This document shows, one piece after another, positions 49,928-60,700 of a stretch of DNA of 64,000 nucleotides (within the stretch, counting starts at the first letter, position 1; every line of letters starts with the position of its first letter). Origin of the DNA: Desulfobacterales bacterium (lineage in GTDB: Bacteria > Desulfobacterota > Desulfobacteria > Desulfobacterales > Desulfosalsimonadaceae); contig JAXHNP010000006.1 in the NCBI GenBank assembly GCA_034520365.1, forward strand, positions 241,001 through 305,000, written 5' to 3'. Below the pieces are notes generated by a model, which did no database searches, was not told the origin of the DNA, and saw only the letters and a list, made by a program, of their open reading frames with translations. The position numbers and the translations under genes were made by a program.

Positions 49928-52684
49928 TTATGAGTCAAGATCCGCTTGTTCATCTAACACAGCTCTCACCTTGCGGGCGATATCTGCTGCCTGATAGGGT
50001 TTTCCGATGAAACCGCGGGCGCCGGATGCCAGTGCCTCTTTGGCCAGGCCGTTGGCCGCATACCCGCTGGAGATAATCACTTTGGCGTTTGGGTTTAAGG
50101 TCAGTAGTTCCCGTAAGCATTGATTGCCGCCCATGCCCGGCATGCTGAGATCCAAGATCACCAGAGATACCTGATTTAGATTTTCCCGGTACATGTCAAT
50201 GGCCTGTTCCGCGTTTTCGGCGCAAAGGATCTGATATCCGAAATAATGAAGGATTTCGGTTGCCGCCTCCCGCACCGGCAGTTCATCATCCACGATCAGG
50301 AGGGTTTCGGCGCCGCCTTCGGGCATGGCCGATTTCTGTTCGGTTTCTGGCTCAGGGACCGGTTCTGATGCAGCGGGCAGATAGATTTTAAAAGTTGTGC
50401 CCTGATTGACCCGGCTGTCGCATAATATGTGCCCCCCGTGGCTTTTGACGATGCCGTAAACCGAGGCAAGGCCAAGGCCGGTGCCTTTACCCACCTCCTT
50501 GGTAGTGAAAAACGGATCAAAAATCTGTTGCACCGTTCCGGCATCCATACCGCAGCCTGTATCGGATACCGTGAGCCGGACATAGGGGCCGGGCGCTGCG
50601 CCCGGCACTTCATCCGGGTTTTCTTCTAATATGATATTACGGGTCTCAAAGCTCAGGGTGCCGCCCTCGGGCATGGCATCCGCCGCATTGCTGCCCAGGT
50701 TTAAGAGGATTTGTTCAATATGCACCGGATCGGCATAAACCGGCCAGAGGGACTCATCTAAGTCGGTCCGGCGCTCGATCATTTTGGGCGTGGTCTGTTT
50801 TAACAGTTTTTCCACCACCTGAATTTCCTGGTTTAATGATACATGCCGGCGCTGGCCTTCCATTTTGCGGCTGAAGGTCAAGAGCTGCTCCACCAGATTG
50901 GCCGCCCGCTCGCCGGAATTTTTAAGCTGGGTCAATTTGCTGTAATCCGGGTCATCCGGCGTTTTCTGCATCAGCAGGAGCTGGGTATAGCCATTGATAG
51001 CCTGTAGAATATTGTTGAAATCATGGGCTATCCCCCCGGCCAGGGTGCCGATGGCCTCCATTTTCTGGGCCTGCTGGAGCTGGGCCTCAAGCCTTGCCTG
51101 GTGAGCCTCTGTTTCCTTACGTTCGGTTATATCCCGTATGATGCCCCGGAAACCAACGGGCTCATCCGCCTCGTTTTTGATTAAAGAAGCCGAAATCTCT
51201 ACGTTTCGTTTATTCCCTGCCTTGGGGATGATTTCCAGATCAAATGCTTTGGAGGGTATGCCGCTTTTATAAACCTGGTGAAAGGTATGGAATAATCTTT
51301 TGGCGTTTTGGGCATCCGTATATTCCCGGTAATTCATGCCCATTATTTCATCCGGCCGGCGGCCGGAGATGCGGCAGACAAAATCATTGAAAAAATTGAA
51401 ATTGCCGGCCAGATCGACCTCGTAGTAACCATCCTCGATATTTTCAAGCACCGCGCGGTATTTCTCTTCGCTTTTTCGAAGCGCCTCTTCGGCCAGTTTA
51501 CGCTCGGTAATATCGATCACTGTGATGAGCCCCGCCGGCTGGCCCTGATACATCAGGCTGCTGCCGGAAAGGGAAACCCAGACTTCCCTACCGGATTTGT
51601 GAATGATTTTGAAATCATAGGCTGGCGGGGCGTTCTGCCCGGACTGCCGTTTGCTGCCGCGGTTTCTGACGAGGGATTGGTAGTCCGGATGGACAATTTC
51701 CCAGAAGCGCATCTGGTAGAGCTCATCGGCCGGGTATCCGGAAATCGCTTCAGCCGCGGGGTTAACATACACCCAGAAGTCATTCTGGTAGATCATGATG
51801 GCAAAGGGGCAGGCCTCAGCCAGGGTTCGGAATTTTTCCTCGCTCTCCATCAGGCGGGAAACGATCTGTTTGCGCTCGGTAATATCGCGGTTTACGCCGA
51901 TAACCCCGATGGGTTGATTGTTTTCATCCCGGATAAAGGAAAATTTTGCTTCCGCCCAGATCGTCGAGCCGTCCTTGCGATAAACTTCAGCTTCGATTGA
52001 ATGAATGCGGTGGGGGTCGGCGGCCCCGGATTTTGTCAGGGCCATTTCCTCTGCCACCACAGCTTCGGCCCTTTTTACCGAATCGGGTGTAGCCATCTCC
52101 CGGAATGAGCGGCCGATCACCTCTTCAGGTGCATAGCCGCGCATTCTTTTGATTGAGGGGCTGACATAGGTGTAATTGAGATCCATATCCAGCTTGAATA
52201 TCACGTCCTCTAAGTTGTCGGCCAGCAGACGGTAGTGCGATGCCGCTTCTTGGCGGGCATTTTCCGCGATTCGGCAATTTTTTTTCAGCCGGGCCGCATA
52301 AAGGGTCATGTCAAGCATTTGCCGGGCTTGTTTTTCGGAAAGCGGGATTTCCAGATACCCCTGGGGGATGGACATTTTTTCTGACGGGATTTCAGCGGCC
52401 TGCCCGGCATCGCAGAAAAAGATTACCGGGCAATCGATTTGTTCGCGGATACGGGCTGATCGGTCTAAGTCTTGGGCAAATGCTTCGGCCTTCAGCTCAA
52501 ACAGCAGCAGGTCAGGGGGGTCTTTTTCAAATCCGCTGAGATCGATCTGCCCGGATGCATCCGCATGGTGAACGGCATAGCCTATATTTTTTAAAACGGG
52601 AATGATATCGGATTCGCAGCGTTCGGTATCACCGAAAACAAGAATTCTGGATGAATCAGTTGTCAGTTTATTTCTAAAAGTCAT
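49928..52684 (-). CDS. Hybrid sensor histidine kinase with three PAS domains and terminal receiver
   Basis: The 918-residue soluble kinase has, in order, a degenerate N-terminal receiver-like domain (about 15-130) with Glu in LLLFELKAE where the phospho-Asp would be. Three PAS/PAC modules follow (about 145-275, 285-405, 410-530; each ending ...DITERK). The HisKA box is [19 protein letters not shown], and the HATPase has [20 protein letters not shown] and [16 protein letters not shown]-terminal receiver has phospho-Asp in [13 protein letters not shown]. There is no membrane helix. The signal is unknown; no cognate regulator is beside it, so phosphotransfer may be to a remote partner. Confidence 0.93.
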   Translation of the reverse strand: MTFRNKLTTDSSRILVFGDTERCESDIIPVLKNIGYAVHHADASGQIDLSGFEKDPPDLLLFELKAEAFAQDLDRSARIREQIDCPVIFFCDAGQAAEIPSEKMSIPQGYLEIPLSEKQARQMLDMTLYAARLKKNCRIAENARQEAASHYRLLADNLEDVIFKLDMDLNYTYVSPSIKRMRGYAPEEVIGRSFREMATPDSVKRAEAVVAEEMALTKSGAADPHRIHSIEAEVYRKDGSTIWAEAKFSFIRDENNQPIGVIGVNRDITERKQIVSRLMESEEKFRTLAEACPFAIMIYQNDFWVYVNPAAEAISGYPADELYQMRFWEIVHPDYQSLVRNRGSKRQSGQNAPPAYDFKIIHKSGREVWVSLSGSSLMYQGQPAGLITVIDITERKLAEEALRKSEEKYRAVLENIEDGYYEVDLAGNFNFFNDFVCRISGRRPDEIMGMNYREYTDAQNAKRLFHTFHQVYKSGIPSKAFDLEIIPKAGNKRNVEISASLIKNEADEPVGFRGIIRDITERKETEAHQARLEAQLQQAQKMEAIGTLAGGIAHDFNNILQAINGYTQLLLMQKTPDDPDYSKLTQLKNSGERAANLVEQLLTFSRKMEGQRRHVSLNQEIQVVEKLLKQTTPKMIERRTDLDESLWPVYADPVHIEQILLNLGSNAADAMPEGGTLSFETRNIILEENPDEVPGAAPGPYVRLTVSDTGCGMDAGTVQQIFDPFFTTKEVGKGTGLGLASVYGIVKSHGGHILCDSRVNQGTTFKIYLPAASEPVPEPETEQKSAMPEGGAETLLIVDDELPVREAATEILHYFGYQILCAENAEQAIDMYRENLNQVSLVILDLSMPGMGGNQCLRELLTLNPNAKVIISSGYAANGLAKEALASGARGFIGKPYQAADIARKVRAVLDEQADLDS

Positions 52685-52854
52685 GTTATTGCGGAGTTGT
52701 CAATCGGCCTGAAATGTTAGTAATTTACTCAATTGATTGCATTAATTATGCCGAATGTCAATTGAAAACCCCGCATGCCCGCCCTCTTCTAAGTAACTTC
52801 ATGGGTATTCGGTTTTGGGTATTAGGTATTAGGTTAATGAAATCAAGAATTTAT

Positions 52855-53004
52855 GGTCGGCACGGTGGCCGACCCTACGATGAATCGGGTTTTTCCCATT
52901 CGTAGGGCGGGGCACCGTGCCCGCCTGAAAGATAGATAGAACAAATTTACCGTGCCTCAGTACGAATCAGTAGGGCGGATAAGCGATAGTGCATCCGCCA
53001 AATG
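52855..53004. repeat. Composite dispersed repeat, copy B (inverted relative to copy A)
   Basis: Read on the minus strand this segment reproduces 34654-34824: CATTTGGCGGATGCACTATC, then GATTCGTACTGAGGCACGGT, then TTCAGGCGGGCACGGT and GGTCGGCCACCGTGCCGACC. It lacks the ATGAGGYA insert of copy A. The adjoining 52800-52850 holds inverted CCTAATACC units. The whole gap 52685-53025 contains no gene. Confidence 0.8.
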
Positions 53005-53025
53005 CCTTAAAGTCGGTACGACTGC

Positions 53026-54933
53026 TCATTCCCGGCCCTGGGCCAGACCGATACGTTCCAGGGCGTTTTCAATCTCCTCCAGTATAACCGGGTCATCAAT
53101 GGTGGCAGGTATTTTAAATTCCTGGTTGTCCGCGATTTTCTGAATTGTGCCCCGCAGGATTTTCCCGGATCGGGTTTTGGGCAGGCGCTTGACCACCGTG
53201 GCCATTTTAAAGGCGGCTACCGGCCCGATCTGCTCTCTCACGCTTTTAACAATTTCCGCGATGATTTCCTCCGGATCCCGCTCGACTCCGGCGTTTAAGA
53301 CCAACAGGCCCACCGGCATCTGGCCCTTAAGCGAGTCTTCGACCCCTAAAACCGCGCATTCGGCCACATCCGGATGCGCCGCCAGAACCTCCTCCATGGC
53401 GCCGGTGGAGAGCCTGTGGCCGGCCACGTTAATGATATCATCTGTGCGGGACATCACGTAGATATACCCGTCTTCATCGATCATTCCGGCATCCGCGGTT
53501 TTGTAATATCCCGGGTAGTCATTCAAATAGGTCTCGATAAACCGTTCGTCATTCTGCCACAGGGTGGGCAGCGCCCCGGGCGGCAGGGGAAGTTTAACAG
53601 AGAGGGCCCCGATCTGGCCGGCGGGCATTTCCTCATTGTTCGGATCCAGCACGCGGACATCCCAGCCGGGCACGGCCTTAGTGGGGGATCCGTATTTAAC
53701 CGGAAACGGATGCAGGCCCATACAGTTGGCGGCAATGGCCCAGCCGGTTTCCGTCTGCCACCAGTGGTCAATGACCGGCACACCGAGATGCTTTTCAGAC
53801 CACTGGATAGTGGCCGGATCCGAGCGCTCGCCGGCGAGAAAAAGGATTTTAAAATGGGAAAGATCATAATGCTTCAACAGTTCGGCGTTCGGGTCTTCCC
53901 GCTTGATGGCCCTGTAGGCTGTCGGGGCTGTGAACATGCACTTGACGTTGTGCTCTGAAATGATCCGCCAGAAAGCCCCGGCATCCGGTGTGCCGACCGG
54001 TTTTCCCTCAAACAGTATGGTGGTGCAGCCTTTAAAGAGCGGGGCATAGACGATGTAGGAGTGTCCCACGACCCAGCCCACGTCAGAGGCCGCCCACCAG
54101 ACATCATCCTCATCAATATCGTAGATGGCCTTCATGGTCCACTTAAGGGCCACCATGTGCCCGCCGTTATCTCTTACCACGCCCTTGGGCTGGCCGGTGG
54201 TGCCTGAGGTATAGAGGATGTATAGGGGATCGGTGGCTGCCACATGGACGCAGTCGGCCGGGCTGGCTGACGCCATGGCGGTCTCCCAGTCCTTGTCCCG
54301 CCCGGGTTTTAAATCCGCTGTTATTTGGGGCCGCTGGTAGATGATGCAGGTTTCAGGTTTGACGGCCGCCCGGTCGATGGCCTCGTCCAAAAGGGGTTTA
54401 TACGGAATGGTGCGCGCCCCTTCAATCCCGCAGGAGGCAGATACGATGGCTTTTGGCATGGCATCATCAATGCGGGTGGCCAGTTCCCGGGCGGCAAACC
54501 CGCCGAACACCACCGAATGAATGGCCCCGATGCGGGCGCAGGCCAGCATGGCGATCAAGGCTTCGGGAATCATGGGCATATAGATAATCACCCGGTCGCC
54601 CCTGGTGACGCCCTGATCAGCCAGTACACCGGCAAATCGGGCAACCTCATCCCGAAGTGCGGCATATGTATATTTTTTGACGGTTTCTGTCACCGGACTG
54701 TCGTAGATGAGCGCGATCCGGTCGCCCCGGCCCCGGTCGTCCACATGGAAATCCAAAGCGTTATAGCAGGTATTTAACTCGCCCCCGGTAAACCATTGAT
54801 ACAGGGGTTTTCGGGAGTCATCCAGCACCCGCTCCCATTTCTTAAACCAGTGGCAGTCTTGGGCCACCTCCGCCCAGAATTCCTCGGGATTTTTGAGGGA
54901 TCTTTGATAGACCGCATCATAGGGGGTGCTCAT
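53026..54933 (-). CDS. prpE: Propionyl-CoA synthetase (PrpE type)
   Basis: At 635 residues this is an AMP-forming acyl-CoA synthetase. Motifs in order are WFTGGELNTCYNALDFHVDD, YMPMIPEALIAMLACARIGA, the P-loop YILYTSGTTGQPKGVVRDNG, DHWWQTETGWAIAANCMG and GYYKTADAGMIDEDGYIYV. The acetylation-sensitive KTRSGKILRGT lysine is near the C-terminus. The residues around WWQTETG and YDSPVTETV fit PrpE better than Acs. The enzyme activates propionate (and possibly acetate), as used by sulfate reducers that oxidise propionate through methylmalonyl-CoA. The alpha/beta hydrolase gene follows on the same strand upstream, about 90 bp away. Confidence 0.9.
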   Translation of the reverse strand: MSTPYDAVYQRSLKNPEEFWAEVAQDCHWFKKWERVLDDSRKPLYQWFTGGELNTCYNALDFHVDDRGRGDRIALIYDSPVTETVKKYTYAALRDEVARFAGVLADQGVTRGDRVIIYMPMIPEALIAMLACARIGAIHSVVFGGFAARELATRIDDAMPKAIVSASCGIEGARTIPYKPLLDEAIDRAAVKPETCIIYQRPQITADLKPGRDKDWETAMASASPADCVHVAATDPLYILYTSGTTGQPKGVVRDNGGHMVALKWTMKAIYDIDEDDVWWAASDVGWVVGHSYIVYAPLFKGCTTILFEGKPVGTPDAGAFWRIISEHNVKCMFTAPTAYRAIKREDPNAELLKHYDLSHFKILFLAGERSDPATIQWSEKHLGVPVIDHWWQTETGWAIAANCMGLHPFPVKYGSPTKAVPGWDVRVLDPNNEEMPAGQIGALSVKLPLPPGALPTLWQNDERFIETYLNDYPGYYKTADAGMIDEDGYIYVMSRTDDIINVAGHRLSTGAMEEVLAAHPDVAECAVLGVEDSLKGQMPVGLLVLNAGVERDPEEIIAEIVKSVREQIGPVAAFKMATVVKRLPKTRSGKILRGTIQKIADNQEFKIPATIDDPVILEEIENALERIGLAQGRE

Positions 54934-55024
54934 GTTTTACTCCTTTAATCGGGTTGTTTGATTAATGTATAAAGGCAGGCAACCGAGAAAAACCCGGACC
55001 GGGTTGATCAAAAGGCAAACGGCA

Positions 55025-55813
55025 TTATAGTTTTGCCAGAAAGCTGGTGAGTCGTTTGTTAAAATCATCAGCCGCCTCGATGTTTGACAGGTGATAGGCA
55101 TGGGGAAGAACCGCCAGTTCAGCCCCGTTAATATTTTCCCGGATTTGGCGGGCGATGTCAACAGGCGTTCCCGGATCATTTTCCCCCACCATGATCAGCG
55201 TGGGAATGGAAATTTTGGGCAGGCGAGGGGTCACATCAAAGTTTTTGATGGCATGGGCGCATCCGATAAACCCGGCAACCGGGGTTCTTAAAATCATTTC
55301 CCGGATTTTTTCGGTGGTCGCCGGGCAATGGGCCTGAAAATCCGGGCTCAGCCAGCGGTCCAGGGTGGCATCCGCCACGGCAGACATGCCCTGCTGTCTG
55401 ACAGTTTCGATGCGCTCGTCCCATACCGGGTGCATGGCTTCCGGGATGCCGCAGGCCGTATCACAGAGGATCAGGCTGGAAATGCATTCCGGATGCTTGA
55501 GGGCCAGAGTCTGGGCAATCATGCCGCCCATGGAAATACCCAAAAAATGGGCCGTCCGGATACCGATTTCATCAAAGAGATCAACCACATCATTGGCGAG
55601 CATTTCCATGGAATAGGGACCTTCCGGTGCTGAGGACTTGCCGTGGCCGCGCGTATCAAACCGGACAATTCGATATTTTTCGCGCAGTGCGATGACCTGC
55701 GCATCCCATATGTCGGAATTTCCTGCCAGACAATGGCTGCAAGCAATGACCGGGGCATTCTCAGGGCCGTCAATTTCATAATTGACCGTGATATCGTGAA
55801 GTTTGGCCTGCAT
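55025..55813 (-). CDS. Alpha/beta hydrolase
   Basis: At 262 residues it has the alpha/beta-hydrolase core. The oxyanion strand reads VIACSHCLAGNSDIWD, the nucleophile elbow GISMGG follows HFL (Ser at about 97), the acid region is PTLIMVGENDPGTP and the catalytic His lies in HAYHLSNIEAADDFN. It resembles 3-oxoadipate enol-lactonase-like proteins (RFDTRGHGKSSAPEGPYSM), but the true substrate is unknown. GGAGG precedes the ATG. It lies just upstream of prpE on the same strand. Confidence 0.88.
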   Translation of the reverse strand: MQAKLHDITVNYEIDGPENAPVIACSHCLAGNSDIWDAQVIALREKYRIVRFDTRGHGKSSAPEGPYSMEMLANDVVDLFDEIGIRTAHFLGISMGGMIAQTLALKHPECISSLILCDTACGIPEAMHPVWDERIETVRQQGMSAVADATLDRWLSPDFQAHCPATTEKIREMILRTPVAGFIGCAHAIKNFDVTPRLPKISIPTLIMVGENDPGTPVDIARQIRENINGAELAVLPHAYHLSNIEAADDFNKRLTSFLAKL

Positions 55814-56019
55814 CGCGCCTCCTTAAGCGGGTATATTAGATATTATTTAAAATATAACCCTGGCTAAAGGCAGCGCAAAAATCAATTTTTGGACTGTAAA
55901 CAACGTTTTGTTATGATTATAAAAAAATTTTACGATGGGGGAGGAAAGGGCGGGGGCATCCCATAGGGAAAAATATCGGAGCCGGCCCTGAACAAGGTAA
56001 ATATCGGGATGTGTTTAAA

Positions 56020-56059
56020 GGTTCCCCGGCCTTTTATTCATATCTCCGGCCAGGGAACC
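56020..56059. terminator. Hairpin between slyD and the hydrolase gene
   Basis: GGTTCCCCGGCC (56020-56031) and GGCCAGGGAACC (56048-56059) pair with one mismatch across 16 bases. It lies about 65 bp past the slyD stop on the minus strand and is followed there by TTTAAACAC, so it may terminate slyD. The rest of 55814-56125 shows no gene. Confidence 0.45.
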
Positions 56060-56125
56060 CTTGTTTGAGTGGCGGTTAGCAGATGGTTTTTGGCCCCATC
56101 CGGCGTGCCAGGGAAGTTTGGATGA

Positions 56126-56629
56126 TCAGCAGCATCCCGACGAAGAGCAGTCGCCGCCGCATCCGCTGGTATCGCAGCCCTGGGGCATTTGGGTCGGGGT
56201 CTCATTGATGTCCACGACCTCAACTTCAAAGCTGAGGGTCTGATCCGCCAGAGGATGGTTTAAATCCACAACCAGTTCATTTTCATCAAATTTGGCCACC
56301 TGCGCGGGGATCTGCTGGCCGTCCGGCGTCTGCAGCCCGATAATTTCGCCAACCTGGGGATTCATTTCTGCCGGCACTTCCTCACGGGAAAAGGTGTGGA
56401 TATTGTTTTCATCACGGGTGCCATAGCCTTCCGTTGGCGGCACGGTGAACTCTTTTTTCTCGTTAAGTTCCATACCGATCAGGGCTTCCTCGAAGCCTTT
56501 GATGATTTGGCCGGCCCCGACCTGAAGCTCCATAGGATCCCGGTTCTCAGTGGAATCAAAGACTTCGCCGTTTTCCATCATGCCTTTGTATTCGACGGTG
56601 ACAAACTTTCCGTTTTCGACTTTCTGCAT
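56126..56629 (-). CDS. slyD: SlyD-type FKBP peptidyl-prolyl isomerase with Cys-rich metal tail
   Basis: The 167-residue protein has the SlyD FKBP domain (KFVTVEYKGMMENGEVFDST, MELQVGAGQIIKGFEEALIG, PEEGYGTRD-like) with the IF insert between about 70 and 125. It then has NHPLADQTLSFEVEVVDINE. The tail GCDTSGCGGDCSSSGCC contains six cysteines in place of SlyD's His-rich tail. It should fold proteins and store nickel, zinc or copper. GGAGAG lies before the ATG. Confidence 0.92.
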   Translation of the reverse strand: MQKVENGKFVTVEYKGMMENGEVFDSTENRDPMELQVGAGQIIKGFEEALIGMELNEKKEFTVPPTEGYGTRDENNIHTFSREEVPAEMNPQVGEIIGLQTPDGQQIPAQVAKFDENELVVDLNHPLADQTLSFEVEVVDINETPTQMPQGCDTSGCGGDCSSSGCC

Positions 56630-56813
56630 GGTTCTCTCCTTTTTATGAAATTCAAAAATTGTCCCATAAATTTATGTATAATTTTTAAAATGTCAAACAA
56701 TCGATTGCCCAAGCCTCGGTGACACATCAAGGCACAGCCCGCATTCCTTGACTTGGCGGTTTTTTGGCCTATACTATGCATATATCGGCTACATCGAAAT
56801 CTAAGGAGGGTCT

Positions 56814-57323
56814 ATGAAATATCCTTTTTTTATCATCCTGACAGCGCTTGCGCTTATGTTTCCCTTTTCCGCCTGGGGCGATGAGGTGCATATGAACGTG
56901 CATGTGGATCAATCGGGTATGGCGGATGAAATCATCAAGCTCGATGAGCATGCGGTCAAAATGCGGGAGGAGGCGCGCCAGCGGCTGGAAGCCGAACTGG
57001 CTGAGCTCTCCACCGAAGCTTACAAGGTGGGGGCGCTGTATTACAAGGCCGGTGAGATCGAAACCGCGGTGGCCTATCTGCAGAAGGCCGTATTTTTGGA
57101 TGAAGGCAACCAGCCGGCGCATGAGCTTTTAATCAAGGCTTCAAACAAACGGGATGTAGAAGAGCAGCAAGTTGGCGCACACTATCACCAGGCCATGGAA
57201 TATTACCGGCAGGGCATGGTGCAAAAAGCGGTGGATGAACTGGTCGTTGAAATCCGGAAAAATCCGGAAAACGATGCAGCCCGTATTAAGTTGAATGAAA
57301 TCGAGGCCCGGCAGGGCGACTAG
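56814..57323 (+). CDS. Secreted TPR-repeat protein
   Basis: The 169-residue protein has a signal peptide (YPFFIILTALALMFPFSAWG). A helical region (DEIIKLDEHAVKMREEARQR) follows, then two TPR-like repeats: YKVGALYYKAGEIETAVAYL then QKAVFLDEGN, and AHYHQAMEYYRQGMVQKAVD then ELVVEIRKNPEN. It probably mediates protein contacts in the periplasm. AAGGAGG is upstream. It is followed by a repeat-filled gap and the giant-protein gene. Confidence 0.82.
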   Translation: MKYPFFIILTALALMFPFSAWGDEVHMNVHVDQSGMADEIIKLDEHAVKMREEARQRLEAELAELSTEAYKVGALYYKAGEIETAVAYLQKAVFLDEGNQPAHELLIKASNKRDVEEQQVGAHYHQAMEYYRQGMVQKAVDELVVEIRKNPENDAARIKLNEIEARQGD

Positions 57324-57339
57324 AGGCATTTGCCAAAGG

Positions 57340-57560
57340 CGCTGAGTCTTTTAAACCTTGAACTGTGAACTCGAAACATTCGGCGGATCCGCTGTCGCTT
57401 ATCCGCCCTGATTCGTACTCGTACGCGTACTCGTGCTCGTAATCGGCTTTTAATTTTTTCGAGTACGATTACGAGTACGAGAACCGTCCCGCTTGCGCGG
57501 AACTGAGTACGATGAAGTTCCTCAGAAACCTGAGCACTGAACACTGAAACCTGATATTCG
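57340..57560. repeat. Mixed repeat region including TACGAG-tract inverted repeat
   Basis: The first part (57345-57410) echoes the composite repeat (GTGAACTCGAAACATT, GGCGGATCCGCTGTCGCTTA). The middle has a run of TCGTACTCGTACGCGTACTC and its inverted counterpart CGAGTACGATTACGAGTACG, which can fold back on itself. The last part has GAGCACTGAACACTGAAACC. No open frame is supported in 57324-57700. Confidence 0.7.
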
Positions 57561-57707
57561 TCTTTTCCCCCCTTTTCTTTACCCGATAGCCGAGGTTAAT
57601 TGCAGGCCAGGATTCCAATCTTGACTCGATTCCGGTAAAAAGCATGGACAACTCTCTGGTATACCTGATAATAGAGAGTGAGAATACAAGGTTTCAGGAG
57701 ACCAGCT

Positions 57708-60700
57708 TTGACCGAAGACCAGAAGCAATCGAGATTCAGCCTCTTTTTTGACCAGCGGGACCATGGCCTGCTTGAGATCGTCAATGAAATGCTTGCCGGA
57801 GACATCTCCCATCTGCATGCACAGCGGCGGTTTTTCCACTATCTTCATCCCCGGGGGATCAAAGAGATGGCCGAATCCAGAGGGCTTCGGATCGCCTATG
57901 CCGTGATCCATCTGCTGGAATCCCTGGAAGGCGGGGAGGTGGAAAATCGGCTCTGCGCCCTTCGCGCGCTGCGCGATGAGGTGATGTGCAGTGATAACCG
58001 GGAATTGCAGATTAACACCGCGCGGGTGCTGATCGAAATTATGAAAGAGCTGGTGCGGGCGCACGGCAATTACGCCCGCCAGCTTCAGCTGGCCCATGAT
58101 TTCCGGGTCGCGGCCTCGGGAAAATCCCGGATTGTCCGGGGGTATTTGAATAAATACCATTTGCTGGAAATGCCCGAGGAATGGAATCAGCTCGCTTTTG
58201 ACGATCATGTCCACGATGCCAGCACCAAAGGCAGAAAATCCGCCACCCATTTGATCATGGATGCCTGGATCAAAGGAATCCGCCGGCTTCGGGTCATCTA
58301 TTACAATTTTATCCGGCCGGAAACCGCCGAGGAATTAATTGAGGCGGCCGATATCATGGGGATTCTGGTGCGCATCGGCATCGAGTTTTCCGTCTCGTTT
58401 CACGGCCGTTATGTCCAGTTAATCTGGGTCCCCCGCGGGTTTGCGGATGCGGATGATTTTATCCGCTTTCTTTCCCGCAACGCGGTTGATAACCTGATGA
58501 ATGACGGCGGCGAGGTTTCCGACTACCAGCGCAATTACGTGCTGGCCATACTGGACCAGTTCAACCGAAAGCACCGGCATAGCATTAATGACAAGTTTGA
58601 CCTCCATCTGCCGGCCCTGGATGTGGGCGAGTTTCTGTCCTTTGTGGGCATCGGGCAGGCAAGTCTTCTGCATCTGGCCAAATTTATCCATGCCAAGCTG
58701 CTGCCCCTGATGTCGGCAAAAGCAGAGGCCCTGCGCCGCCGGTATCCGAATGCAGACGCCGCCGAACAGCAGCGCATGGCCGCATTGGTCGATGAAATGG
58801 ATCAGCTGGATCTTCAGGCCATCCATGACAAATATCTTAAGGCGGATCAAAATCCGGAGGTGCCGGATATCAAGCGGGCGGATATCGGTGAGCCCCCCGC
58901 TTTAATGCAGCACTCTCCCGCGGAATTGATCAGGCATCTTGCCCAGTTCCATCTGGGCTACCGGATAACTCTCAACTTAACGAATGTTGAGCCCGAGGAT
59001 GTACTGGAGCTTCTCTATGATTGCCAGGGCATGATCACGCGGCTTGAGATTTTTAACCTGAAAGACTATGCGGACGGTAAAGTCAGACACATACCGGCCA
59101 TCCATGATTTGCAGCGCTGCATTAACAGCGGCAATGTCATCAAATTAAAGCGCATCATCCTGGAGATGATTGATCGCCTGGAGGAGCAGGATGATGCGGT
59201 GAGCCGCGAGCGGGTCCGGAAGTTCAGAAAGATTCTGGCCAATACGGAATCCTTTAAAACCATGTACAAAATAAAAGAACTAAAACCCCGCATGGGAAGT
59301 GACTCCACCGGGTATTCGCCCCGGCATTACGGCATGGGACTGGCGGTGATGGATTCCTTGCCGCGCCGCGCCAGAAGGGAGGTGTTTGGCAGAAAAGAGC
59401 TGCCCCGGTTGATCCTTCCCTTTCATGTGGATACCGCCCTGCAGGTTTCATACATAAACCATCAGGAAACAAGGGGCGCTTTGAATTCCCTGTTAAAGGG
59501 TCTTCGGTGGATACCCGGCCTGCGCTATCTGGGCCGCGAGAAGCGGAAGAACTGGATGGCCATGGTGAACGCCTCTCAGATGGTGCCGGCGGGCAAGGGC
59601 AACATCGTCACCCTGGGCGGCGTCCAGACGCGCCCGACCAACCGTCTGTCTCTGTCGCCGCCGAAAAAAGAAGAACACGAACTTCCCCGCTCCTGGCGCT
59701 ATATCCAGTCCACGCTGAAAAATTTCCTCAAGGTGGGCATCGGGTTTATACCCGCATTCCTGACCTTTTTATGGACCCACGAGTGGTGGATATTGATGTA
59801 TTTCGGGGCGGTGATCTGGTTTGCCATTACCGGGCTGCGAAATATCGTGCAGTCTGTCATGGGCGGCGGCGGGATCCGTCGATCCTCGCTGCTTCGCTGG
59901 AATGATTTCATAAGCTGGGATCGGCTGGCGGATTCGCTCCTGTTTACCGGGTTCTCCGTCCCCCTGCTCGACTATCTGGTAAAAACCATTGTGCTGGACC
60001 AGGGGTTTGCGATTACCACGTCCACCTCTCCGGCAACGCTCTATGCTATCATGGCCATAGCCAACGGCATTTACCTCTCCAGCCACAATATGTTCCGGGG
60101 ACTTCCGAAAGAAGCGGCCATTTGGAATTTTTTCAGGAGCATCCTGTCAATTCCTGTGGCCTTCGGATTTAATGCCGCGCTGGGCGGTATTCTCGGTTTG
60201 GCCGGCGTAGCGGGCGTCAATGCCATTCTGCAGACCTGGGCGGCGGTGATATCCAAGTTTGCCTCTGACTGCGTGGCCGGGGTTATTGAAGGCACGGTGG
60301 ACCGGAGTAAAAACATTCAGAACCGCATCAGCGATTACCGGCAGAAGCTCAATCAGTTCCTGGATGTCTATGCCCGGCTGGAGATGATTTTTCCCGAAGA
60401 TGATGTCTATAATTTGCTCGACCGGCCCATGGAATGGTATCAGTCAGCGGATGAAAACGCCCGGGATCTGATCAAAATTTTAATCATTAATGCCCTGGAT
60501 CTCTTGTATTTCTGGATGTATCAGCCCCGGGCCCGGACCGCGTTCCGGGATATGCTTTGGGATATGGCCCCGGATGAACGCTGCGTGTTGATCAAGGCCC
60601 AGTCGATTCTTCGGATGGAGCGGGAGATCAGCCAGATGTTTATCGACGGCATCGTCGGAAGGCATTTTTCAAAGCCACTGGCCTTTTATCTCTCCAGCTC

